Positions 22,369 through 35,200 of a stretch of DNA of 64,000 bases are shown here, one piece after another (position 1 is the stretch's first letter; each line of letters starts with the position of its first letter). The position numbers and the translations under genes were made by a program. Source of the stretch: Mesostigma viride (Eukaryota; Streptophyta; Mesostigmatophyceae; Mesostigmatales; Mesostigmataceae); assembly GCA_009746045.1 (NCBI GenBank), contig RPFO01000667.1, positions 4,469,362 through 4,533,361 on the forward strand, read 5' to 3'. The notes below the pieces were generated by a model, which saw only the letters and a program-made list of their open reading frames with translations, made no database searches and was not told the origin of the DNA.

Positions 22369-25300
22369 CTGCAGCCCCAGAAGAGGCTATCCATGTCATG
22401 GGTGGCACACACACGGGGAATCCCGTGAGTCATGGGCACAAGCTGCCCCTGTCATGTCAGCTTCCAGTAAAAATTAAATTACATAAAAATAAGCCCAAGA
22501 AAAAGCAGAGAGGAAGTGGTGACCTTGCCAGCGTCTAGCGAGGCCGAGGTTGTGAATGAAACTGGCGACAAGAGATTACCAATGAAGTCTACATTATGCC
22601 AGCGGCATAACACGAGGCTAAAATGGTTATTATTCCACAAACTACTGCTAGCAAAGCAAGAGCAGGAAACACTACCGCTCTATCTTTGGTACATTGTCTA
22701 GTGTTTACCTCTGAACTACTGCTTAATCACTGCATCCGATCTTGCTGTCAACCGAAGGCAACCAGCAATGACAGACGCAGTTGCAAACTGCTGCATGCAA
22801 CCCGAAACCAGCCCAAGGCACAGGTACAAACGCTGGCATTAGCGGTGCTGGTATGGCGCCGCACCTGACTGCGGCGGGAACTGTGGCCGGTAGTTATGCT
22901 GGGGCGGCGGCTGCGACGGATACTGCTGCTGGCCTGGGTGCATCCCCCCCTGGCCAGGGACTTTCATTGGCGGGGGAGGCATGTTGGTAGGCATGGGTGG
23001 GCCCCCCCCTCTGCCCGCCGGTCCCCCCCCTTGTGTCGAGTACGGGTATGGCATGCTGCCGGGAGAGGGGGGTGGGGGCATGTTCCCGGGGAATTGCTGC
23101 GGCCCGGGAGTGGTCCCAGCGGGGGCACCCTGGGCGCCACCACCCTGGGCATAGTAGTTATCACTACGCCCGTATTGGGGAGCAAATGATGCCCCTCCCG
23201 GGCCAGGTTGTTGCTGCTGCTGCGTGTGAGAGGGGAGGTAAGGGGGAGGCATGCTCTGTGGGCGTGGCATCGGGTGCGGGGGAGACGAGCCGGAGAGAGA
23301 CAAGCGCACTCGGGAGGGACAGGATTACAAGTAGGTTCAAGACCACGATGGCGGGACCATCTGCCGGTGTATGCTCCTGCACTCGAAAAAACAGGCCCGT
23401 GAGTATCTGGGGGAACAGGCTAGCACTGAAATAAAGAATGCATAAAAATAATTACTACAACATAGTAAGCCCAAAACGTTGACAATGAGGCAGGCGCGGG
23501 CAAGAAAGCATTACGTTCTCTCGACAGTCGACACACGGATGGTGCTCCCTTCGACAGACAGCTTTGGAGCACATCTCGCGACCGCAGGTATGGGGGAAGG
23601 GAAGGGGCAAGGAAGCACGAAAAGGCAGACTTGGGCAGGGGGAGGGGTGGGGGGGAGCAGAAAAAAACAGATCTGGCTTCGCCTCTTGATACTGTGGCAA
23701 CTGTTTAAGCCAAGGATTCTGCCAACATGGAGCAGTAACCCTGCAAAATTCTTTGGAAGAGAGGTGTGCATGCTGCCAGAAATAAACAGCAGTCAGAGTC
23801 AATCCTTTTCCCGTCACAGCGCAGACAAAACAAGCCACACCCATGAAGAATCCAAATAATAAGAAGCATTCACCTGAAGAGGCCGATCGACGAGAAGCAT
23901 TCACATGACGTAGCCAAGAAACAAGAAGCATTCACATGAAGAAGCCGGTGCAGAGGAGGCAATCACAAGACGAGGCACTCCATGGAAACGCAGTGAGTGC
24001 ATGCGAACCAAACCAAAACAAAGAGTTGCGACACAGTCCCCTCGGGGAAAGCACATGAACACTAAAAGGGGAACACTTATTATTATCAGCTCCTTTAACA
24101 TATCGGCGTAAGTTGAAGCAACTAACTCAGGAGTGACCAAGCAGGCATTTTGTCTGATTGATACAGGTGTGTGGACAGGTTGATATGATACAGGAATGCC
24201 GAGTCAGCCTGCTGTGCTGGTGATGAGGTGACAACGACGACAATGACAGCATTAAGTGCCCGGCACGCACGGGGTATCAGACACGCACAAGGTATCAGAT
24301 AAAACCCAAACAGGTGAGAGACAGCCCGGCAAACAAATCACCGCACAAGGGGCAAAACAGCATGAGATATCTCCCGCTCCATCCTTGGCACACAAAAACA
24401 AAATTGCTCGCAGCAAGATGTCAGCATGGAGGGGGACCAGGCGGGTGCGCCGTTACCCCGCAGTGCCTAGCAAAAATACCAGGTCGACTCCAGGGGGCGG
24501 CAGGGTGCCGGCGCAAAGGCAAGCGTATGCCCGCGACTACGGCTTTGCGAGGCAAATGTAGAGCAGCCGGCTTAAGGTTCATGGCATCGTGTGCCAGACC
24601 CTGCAACCACCCACACAGACAAGGATCGCGAGGGGACAGGACCACAGGCCGTACCTGGACAGACATGCAGGGTGTGCCAGGGAAAAACGAAAGGCCCTGT
24701 CAGTCATCACGCCATGTTGCATGATCTTGTGACGTCTGCATGCTCCTTGTTCCATTACGTAGGCTGTGCAATCGTGTATGTTGCACACGCATGGCTATGC
24801 ATTTCCTGCTGCGGCATTCCTCAGGCATTCCTCATGCTGTCGAGATCTTGACCCAGCCCCGCAATTGATTGTCAGTTGGTTCATTTAAAGCAGCAGTAGG
24901 TTACATTTATGAAGTGACCCCAACGTTGGGCACGTTGGTGACAAAGTGGCATATGCCACATGGACCGGGGCATGATGATCTGGCTCCGTAGATTAAATTG
25001 CCTTTAGTTTAGTTCAATACCGTTTGTGGCCCCAGGTGAACCCATCTCAGCTCTGTTGGTTTGTCAATTGCTTATTATGATGAGCACATTTGTGCACTCA
25101 GCATGGACTTCTATGCACCAACGCTCACAGGTGCCCATAGCACATGTGATTGTTGTCTGAATCTGGGGCCACAACCATAGAGGCCCTTTTGTACACTAAG
25201 GACATCTTCCGATGCCTTCATCGGGCTATTCAAAGGCACAGCACATGGCTGTGTGCGCCTAAGCAATCCCCATTCGTAAACGAGCATCTGGGTGAGCGTG

Positions 25301-26250
25301 ATGGGACCGAATATGATCGAAATGACTTGCCAATCAAGCATTATTTTACAGCACGCAACACACCCTCTGCACACCGAACAGACGTAGGCACTTGACATGA
25401 CGCGAGCACGCACGAAACGAGCCCACCCTAAACAGAAAGAGTACCACTTTGCAACACAGCTCGTATGGTAGCAAAAGAACAGGCCTAATGCACGCCCTCC
25501 AAGGACGCATGCGCTAGGCAATCTACCCTTGCTCATGCTTCTTCTACGGCACGACTCTTTCACGCGCCGAACCAGAAAAGAGACGAAAACAAACGTTGAA
25601 ACTGGCTGCCCACCCACATCACGCTCCCAGTGCAAGAAAGCTGGCTAAGCTACTGACGCTATCAATCAGAGCTCCTGATGCTAGCAAGCATTGCTCCTAC
25701 CACGACCCAGCCGACGCGCTCGCGCGCACACACACACAACGTGCAATCTCAACACAACGTTCACAAATCGCAACAAATGTGTAACTCCCTGCACCTAGGT
25801 CATGATGCGAACATAGATTGCATCCCACAATAAATCCTGTGCAGGCACACATACTTCTCACTCAGGTTGTGAGCCCTCAATCAAGGACACAAAACCTGCC
25901 AACCACACCACCCATCCCAACTCAGTGAAACCAGGTCTGCATAAGCGATGAAAACCAACAACGCCAGGCGCCATCACAAAACTTTTTCCCTTGAAAAAAT
26001 GGTTGTCAAGTGACAGGAAGCTGTCACTGGCAACGATGACGCTGCACAGACCTTATTCATTCCAGCCGACGCAGTGGGCGACTGCTGCTGCTGCGGTTGC
26101 TGCTGCTGTGGTTGCTGCGATTGCGTCGCGCCACCTGGCTCTTCGCGGAACTCGCGGAACCGTCTCTTCTTCTTCCCGCTCTCGTCCAGGCTGTCCTCTG
26201 CACTCGGCGACGGCCGCGCCTCCTTGGCGCCTCCCAGCGACTGCTGCTGC

Positions 26251-26282
<32 letters not shown>

Positions 26283-29200
26283 TTGCGGCGGCGGCTGCTG
26301 CTGCTGCTGATACTGCGGCGGCGGCGGTTGCTGCTGCAATGGATTGTACTGCGACGGCTGGTACTGCGGAGGAGGCTGCTGCTGCTGATTCGGCTGCACG
26401 TGCTGCTGCTGCTGCTGCTGCTGCTGCTGTGGCGGCGGCTGCTGTTGCAGAGCCTGGGCCGTCTGAGGAGTCGCACCATACGGTGGATACTGCTGCGAGG
26501 GGGGGCCACCATATGCCGTCGGGCCGCCTCCATAGCCAGTCGCAGCAACTCCGCTACCAGTCACCGCGGCGCCCTGCTGCTGCTGGTGAGGCTGTGCCTG
26601 TTGCCCTGGCTGCGGCGGCCAGGGAGGGTAGTAGTGCTGAGACGGTCCCCCTGGGACTACGTATGGGGCCTGCGGGCGAGGCGCCATCGCCCCCGCTGTA
26701 TAGGGCAGAGCGCCCCCGGGGGCGGCATGGTAGACGCCATCCGGGTGGGGTGGCTGCGAATAGGCAGGGTGTGGCTGGGGCGGGGCACCATAGGCACCCC
26801 CGGTGGTACTGGCGCCAGCATTGGCTGAGGGCTCCGTGCCGGGGTACCCTTGCTGCTGCTTTGAAGGTTGCTGCTGCTGCTGCTGCTGTTGGGAGGAAGC
26901 CGGCTGCTGCGGTGGCTGTTGCTGTTGCTGTGGTGGTTGCTGCTGCCCTGCCATTTGGGGTGGTGGCTGCGTATGACTGTATGTGCCAGCAGCACTGCCC
27001 TGCGGGTAGTACATGGGTGGCTGACCGGCTGGCTGGCTGTAAGAGGCCATGTACGACGGCGGCTGTGCCTGGGGTTGCCCCGCCGGCAGTCCCTGCTGGT
27101 GCCCGCCGGGTTGCTGGGACGGCTGGCTTTGCGGCGACTGACTTTGTGGCTGCGAAGGTGATTGAGGCGGCAGCTGCATCTGCGGTGGCTGCTGTCCTTG
27201 CTGGGGCGTTTCTCGCGGTGACTGCTGCTGCTGCTGCTGCTGCGCTTGTTGTTGTTGTTGTTGTTGTTGCGCTTGTTGCTGCTGCAGCGATGGCTGGTAC
27301 TGTGGCTGTTGTTGTTGCGGCTGCTGCTGCTGCTGCGGCGGCGGCTGCGAGGATGGATGCGACCCGCCTGGCACAGCCCCGCCCGGCTGTTGACCACCAC
27401 CACCCGGCCCCTGCGGCGCATACCCGTACGGCGCCGAAGCCGCGCCGTACCCGCCACCATACGCCGGCGGGGGAGCCGCAGCGGCATACCCAGCGGGCCC
27501 CGGCGCTGCCGGCGGCTGTTGTTGGGAGGGAGCTGCCGCCCCGGGGGTACCGTGGCTGTAGCCAGTGCCGGGAGTATATGCCGGTGCCTGGTACGGGGGA
27601 TACCCTCCAGGAGGTATGTACCCACCGGGCGCCTGCGGAGGCACCTGCTGGTAGGATGGCGCCGCCGCCGCTGCCGCCGCAGGTGGTGTCGGTGTTTGTG
27701 GGCTGACCGCATATCCTGCAGGAGGGGGCCTGTAAGAGAGCGGGGCGTGGCCAGGTGCCATCCATGCCCCCCCTGCCTCGTGCCCCTGACCCGGCGCGTT
27801 ACTTCTGCCTGCGGAGGGATCCGCCCCCGCGTACCCGGTGCCAGGATTAGCATTATTATTCGCGGGGGCGGCACCCGATGGGTGCTGGGCTTGGGTGGGG
27901 GCGGGACCACCCCCCGGCTGCGGCGCTCCCCCCTGGCCCTGGCCATATGCATTCGCCCCGCTGGCACTCGACGACGAGTCCTCCCGTGGGGGTGCACCGT
28001 ACGGGTACGGCGGGGGCGGCTGGTCCTGCGAGGATGAGGGCGGGGGCGGCTGGGGCACATATTCACGTTCTTCGGGCAAGCTGATGGGGTAAGGCGGCGC
28101 CGCCCCATCGCTGGCAGGAGGGGGGTGGGTCCCTGCGGAGCCAGGGACAGGCGCTGAGCTGGCGCCCGGGGGAGCGGACGCGCCTGGAGGTGGCAGCGGG
28201 TATGACCCATGGGGGGCGCCTGGGTAGGCAGGCGGAGGGTACGCGGAAAGGGAGGGGGGCCATGCAGGGGCCCCCGGGTAGGCGGGCTGGCCAGGGTAAC
28301 CGTAGGGAGAGGGGGCTCCTGGGGGCTGGCCCTGGGGTGGTGTTTGTGAAGACGTCGGCTGCTGCTGCAGGGGTGGCTTGGGGGCCTGGGACGGTGGCTG
28401 TTGTTGTGACGTCGGCTGCTGTTGCTGTTGTTGTTGCGATGGCTGGGGGGTCAGCAGGGATGCCGGCGGAGGGCTGCAGGGTGGGTGGGCAATGCCACAT
28501 ACAACAAAGGGACGCAAAAATTGGTAGCCACGGGAAATTGTTAAATATTCCCACCAAAACCCCGCCGAGAAGAAAAACAGCTTGTGTCAGTGCCGCATGG
28601 CCATTCAACCATGCCATTCAAGGCACAACCACAAAAGCATTCCTGTTATGTGCATATAGCACGACCACTAAAGCATCCCTGTCATGTTAATGAAAAGGGA
28701 TGTGAAGAGACCTAAACATGCACAAAGATCAATGACTCAACCACAAACGATATACCAAAAGAGATTATGCTATGGTCACTACCATATGGCCACCAAGCTT
28801 TAGTGTCACGGTCACTACAACAGTCCCCCAAGTGTCACAGTCACCGTCTTGGACATCCATCATTGGTGTCAAAAGCCCGCCAAGGCACTCACATGGCGGC
28901 GTGCGACTGCAGCGAGGGCGGTGGTGCCACTGCGCCAAACTGCGGGGGGATGATGGGCACAACACGCGGAGGCGCCTGAGGTGGCGGCGGGTGGTGGTGA
29001 GGGGCTCCGTGCGGCGCTGCACCACCGGCAGGGGGAGCATTGGGCGGACGAATGGGGCCGTTCGGCCTGCACTCGCACGGAAAAGTGCACAGAAGCAGCG
29101 GGGGCAAATTAGAGACGGAAATTATCGGGGGGGGGGGGGGGCACATTGGATGCATCTGAAGACATGGCTGGGCCACTGCTAACAAGCACCATACCGAGAT

Positions 29201-32200
29201 GGCTAGCCATCACCTACCATTAATCCCTAACAGACAACCAGACAGAGGGGGACCTGCCGCTAGACCCAGCGATAGAATAGGCATGAGGATCTGATTAATT
29301 GAATTAATTAATTAATTTACACGCGGACTGCGTCATGTAAGTGTAGGTCCTCGTGGCATGGTAATGGAATGGCACGAGGATATGGCGACTCACTGCATAC
29401 GGACAAAAGCTGCGAGCCGGCATGGAGGTGCCAAACGTCCCCGCCCCCGCCCACCCGCCCGCGCGTGTGGTGGGGACCAGCACACGTCACATCCGCACCC
29501 TGCCGACAACTGTTTACCCTTGACCCTAAACACAAATACTCTGTCGTCCTGCCTAGCGACAAAAAAGAGCGAAGGAAAACTCCATGAACAGCCAACGCAG
29601 GCGGGGGAACTCGGCGCGCACAATCTGCACAAAGGTCAAACCCACACCTACAACCTGTCATGCTGTGTAGCTCACAAACAGGAGAGAGCGAAAATTCCAT
29701 GAGCACCCACCGTAGGCGGAAGAACTCGGCGCGCACGGTCTGCACCAAGTTCTCTGCCAGCCGCCGCGCCTCGGCCAGGCCCTTTGGGTTTGGGCAGCTC
29801 ACCAACATCTGCATCAACTCGTTGCGCTCTGGCGACGGAAGTGGCATGCAGGAACAGGCAAACATAACCAACGAACAGGCACACAGATGATTTAGTAGAC
29901 ACAACCGTCTGCATCAGCTCGTAGTACAAATGGGCGAATGGGGAAGATGAGAAAATGGGGGAGATGGGCAAACAGGCCAGCAGGCAAGCAGGCGAAAAGT
30001 GGGAAGATGGGCAAACAGGCAAGCGGGCCAGATGGCAAGCAGTCAAGCGGTCAAACGGTCGAGCGGTCGAGTGGTTGAGAGGTCGAGCGGTCGAGCGGTC
30101 AAATGGGCAGTCGGAGAGACGGGCACGCTGGCGGGGGAGAGCATGAACAGTTGGCGCTGAGCCAACTGGGCGACTAGGGCACTTGCAACCTTGCGATATC
30201 ACATTTTCGGGAAACAAGTTTTGCCGGTGGGAAGCGTGCTTACCCTGGAAGCCACCCTCCAGGTTGCCTGACCCGCGCCCCACCAGCGTCACCGTCGCCC
30301 CCGTCTCGTTCTGGATGTGGCGCAGGTACGCACCCTGCGCGTACAGGCCAGTGCCACACAAGACACGCGGTTATTGTGGTTGCAGGCAATAGGCAGCAGC
30401 AGGTAGCATGAAACTGGTGGTGAATCGTAAACAACAGGCACAAGGCCTGCACAAAGTCATACCACTCCATCATTAGACATACACATGCATGTCATATACA
30501 TGTGTCATGACTGTTGCAGGCGACTCATAAGTGAGCAAATCACCAGTGACATATGTTTGGATAGGGCACAGAACCCTGTAAACACGTCCTACATACTACA
30601 AACACACGCACAAGTACATGCAAGTGAAACAGACCAGTTACAGCGGTAGCCGATGACTTTTGGAAACGGGTGGCAACTCATAACAGTGACACACAGGACA
30701 CTAAGGGTTTGGGCCGCTTCAGGTCGAACCTTTGACAAGGGCGCTTAGCATCCATGCATGGCCATCTACGTGATGTAACCAGCCTTGAAATCTGCGACTG
30801 GCCTGCACATGCCGAATACTTTGCACGATGTGGATCGCCACTGAACAAGTACAAATAAAGAAGGCGTCTACTAACAGCCGACCAAAACCTTAACAAATAC
30901 AAGCAGGAAAGTTTCTGCTCACATCTGGTCCTCGCAGGCGCCCCGTCAGGTTGAACTCTGGGTCAGCCTCAATGCCGACAAACACCGTCGCCGTGTATCC
31001 CTGCACATGCGTCAGTGAACAGAAGCACAAGAAGAAGTGGTAAGCCGTGAAAGAGAGGAGCAAGAGGCCAGGAGCAAGAGGCCAGGAGCCAGGGGCCAAG
31101 GGCCAGGGCAAGGGACTTGCATCAGCAATCTGGGGAGTGGTTAGCAGCCCACCTCAAACGAAAACTTGCACTTGCCACTGTAAAAATTGGATGCCTGTAA
31201 TTGTCAGCACTTTGGTGTGCGAGGAATGAGAAAAACCAAGGGAGGCAGGCAGGAAGGCGGGGAGGTACATAAAACAAGGCCATCATGACATTGATGCTGG
31301 GAGGGGGCCAAGGATTGGGATATATGAGGTTGGGCAGGGGGGAAGACATCAAGTGAAAAGCAGTGTGGCACAACCCCACATGGGGAGGACAAGGAGCACA
31401 CGCTAACACATAAAGAGAGTGGGAGAGTGCGGCGAGGGGGGGGGGGGGGGGGGGGGGGGGCGCACCACGCACCCTCGAATATAAGCTAGCAAGCAAGAAA
31501 CAAATATTCCTGGTCTGAGCGTTTAGGCTGGATCGGTGACATCCATCAGACACTATAACATCTACAAAGACGCATCCACACAATGCCTATGCGCATATAG
31601 AACGACACAGCCACAACATGTCTGTAAGCATACATAAGGCCGCATCTACAAGACGCCTACGCAGGCACGCACCGGCGGCGCCACGCCATGCACCACTGGC
31701 ATCATTTTGTTGCGGTTCTGGTACAAGATCTTCTCCAGCATGGCGACCGCCCCCTGCACTGCCAGGTTCTTGTCAGGGACCTGTAGGTGGGGGAGGGGGG
31801 GGGAAGGATGGGCATGTGAAAGAACATGGGAAGGATGGGGGCATGCAATGGGCATGATGCATACGCGGGCATATATATCATGTTATGGAGGGGATGATGG
31901 GGTTATCATAGAGGCTCAGCTTAAATTCTCAGCCCTTGATAATATCTTACCTTAGGTTGGACATGTACAGGGGGAGCTTAGGTTGGACATGAAGAGGGTG
32001 GACTAGGGTTAGGCTGTGGTAAAATATTCTCAGCTCTTGATCATATTTTGCCTTTGTGGTAGCGTTACCTTAGGGAGGAGGAGCTAGGAAAATGAAGAGG
32101 GTAGAGTAGGGCTGGGGGATGGGAAAGGGGGTGCAGGCCCTGGCAAAACCAAGGGCTGCAATACAACACCTAGGGTCGACCGCCTCTGCTCACAACCATA

Positions 32201-35200
32201 CGCCAGGCACAACTAGCTCGGTGACCATCGTACTCTCGACCGAATCTGATCAAGTTTCCACACAAGACTACTGTCGATATCCAACAAGAGAGTCGACAGC
32301 CAACCAGGAAGCACGCCGCTTGTGAGAGACATGAGTGCAAACCGCATCTTCCACAACCCAAGACGGATTAGTAACAAACACAGACGCACGTGATTATGAA
32401 TTGCTCATGTATCTGCGAATGGAAGCTTCCCACCAGAAACAGGGACTGTGCACGTGTACAGACACACATGTTTAAACAAAAGCATATGTGAACGGCATCT
32501 TCCACCACCGTCAAGGCAAGACTGTCCGGCATGGAATAGGTATTGCGTTCAGTCACTTTCCCGCGACAACACACAATAGCTTCGGACCTCGTCCCCCACA
32601 AAAAACGAAAAGGGAGGACAAGGGCTGGATGCGCGGGCAAGTGAAGGGCACACAGGTGCCCGACAACGTTCCCACTCACATAAGAATGCACAACACTCAT
32701 GCACACTGTAAAAACTATCTTAACATTGTTAATATATTTATCAAGTCAGCTATTACACAACCAGCGCAGCCTAACATGTGAGGGGCTGGATCACCAGCCT
32801 GTATTTGCAGAGGCCCTGACAATACACATCTAGACACACGGATATTGATGACAGGTTCATGTACATAAGAATATTTCTTCCCTATTGGCTAAAAGAGAAT
32901 TACACACAGGCACATATACAACATGATGATGAAATGTTCATGTATATTTGAACATCATCTTCCAACACCGACAAGGGATCGCTGGTCGGCATGGAATAGG
33001 TATTGCGTTCAGTCAGTTTCCCGCGAAAAAAAGCTTCGGACCTCATCTCCCAGAAAAGACGGAGAGACAAGGGCTGGATTCGTGGGATATTATGGTAAAG
33101 GAATATTGAAAGCAAATGATAGTAATAAGGGGAACTAAGTGATATGAAACATAAGGAATGAAACAAAATGATAGCGCGTAGAGATCACAGGGCATAATTA
33201 AGATGCTATTCTTAGTAAACGACAGTGACACTAGTCGTCCTTAGGAAAAGAAAAAAACAAACTGACACGGAACGTGGTGGGGGAAACAGCAGGACACAGC
33301 AACCGAATAATCACACATGAAAGAAACAAACCATATAACGTTGGTTAAAATGTTTTAGAATATTCGAAGCATTATGACCATGGCCATCAGGCGTTCTCTG
33401 GCACGGAATAGGATAGCTTCGGATGTCTTCCGCGGCGAGTTAGAACTCCCTTTGAGCGAAAACGGGTCATCGGCACAAAGGGTGGAAGCGCGGGAATGCC
33501 AGGTGCGAGCTAGACCAGCAGCGGAGGCAATTACTCAGTAGACTGACCAGCAAATGGTGCAAATATTCAGTGGACTGACCAGCAGCAAAGGGGTCGGTAC
33601 CAGATGCAGAAACGGCTTTTCTAAAGTGACCCTGGTATTATTAACAAAATGAATGGAACTATATATAGCCCTACTGTATATAGCCCTAGTGTATATAGCC
33701 CTACTGTATATAGCTCTATGTTCGACATAATCAAATTTCAGGCATCAAGCCACCACCTACCCACCCACCCACCCACCCACCCACCCACCCACCCACCCAC
33801 CCACCCACCCACCCACCCACCCACCCACCCACCCACCCACCCACCCACCCACCCACCCACCCACCCACCCACCCACCCACCCACCCACCCACCCACCCAC
33901 CCACCCGCCCGCCCACCCCGCCCGCCCATCCCGCCCATCCCGCCCGCCCATCCCGCCCATCCCGCCCGCCCATCCCGCCCGCCCGCCCTCCCTCCCTCCC
34001 TCCCTCCCTCCCTCCCTCCCTCCCTCCCTCCCTCCCTCCCTCCCTCCCTCCCTCCCTCCCTCCCTCCCTCCCTCCCTCCCACCCACGCACCCACCCACCC
34101 ACCCACCCACCGCCCGCTCGCCCACACACACAAACAACCTTTACCAGGGAAAAAGGCACATTAATACATGTAATAAGACAGCCCTGCATGTCTGAGGCGC
34201 CTGACCCTCGCCATCACACACATCTGGCGTGGCATCATAACGGCCTCAACCTTATCCCGCATAAAACAAGTTCCTCGGTGGCCAACCAAGGTCATGGCCT
34301 GAGGGCTGGGATGCGGGCTAAGGGGGGGTGCAGGGAGAAATACTCCCATGCCAGAAGGGACATGTTAACAGCGGCGGTGGCTGTGACGGTGGCTGTGGCT
34401 GTGGGAGATGGTGGTGGCGAAGGAGATTGTGGCCATAGAAATGGCAGGTGATGAAGGAATGGATCATGGCGGCAGTGGTGGTCGATCAGATGCTATTGCT
34501 GGCAATAAGTTATGCTTGCTATTCGCCAGATAGCCGAATGAACAGGTTTTCATGAAATATAACACCAGATTAATGCTGATCCAGTGCAAGACACGCAGGA
34601 CTTAGTCGCCCACCTCTGGAAAACAGCAGCCCTTTCTTGACCACCGGAAAAGGGTGACCTATATTTATACCTAGTATTACTCATTTCATATATGATGCTG
34701 ACATCAAGGAGACAACCAGCGCAGGCCAGAAATCGGGAGAATCCGGACCATGGTAGCTCGAGCCTGCCGTTATCTGACATGCACAGTATTTTCTTTCCTT
34801 GACCATGGCCAGGGTCCATGTGGCGCCTGATGCCCCAAGAAACTGCAGGCAGGATGGTGCGGCAGGCAGGCAGGTGGGCGTACACTGCCTGCAGACTCTT
34901 CCAATGCACACCACCAACAGTTCTCACCTGTAGTTGACACAGGGCGGTACCAAGTCACCACGCCTAAGCAGGAACCCACTCACCATCGCCCCCGCCACGA
35001 TGTGCAGGTGCAGCGGCTTCTCGCCCGACAGGTCCCTGCGTGCGCCGGGGGGGAAGTACCGCCCCCTGGAGCACTCAGGGACAGAGAGGGGGGGGGGGGG
35101 CACGATTTGGAGGCATAACCCAACCATTCATGGGTTGAACAGAAGACATTGTAGTCAGCAAACAAGGTCGTACAGTAAGATACTGCCTGCCTGAGTACGT

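Noticed and set aside
22839-22864. Stop after APYQHR as the KHDC4/RIK C-terminus
   Set aside because: A consensus donor at 22864 leads in phase to an exon with the family's conserved LVDYGSDDD and PMPFW tail; the early stop would only apply to intron retention.
26097-28037. Plus-strand Leu/Ala/Arg-rich frames opposite the KHDC4/RIK giant exon
   Set aside because: Antisense shadows of CAG/CTG-rich coding sequence; the minus-strand exon is supported by conserved flanking exons and phase.
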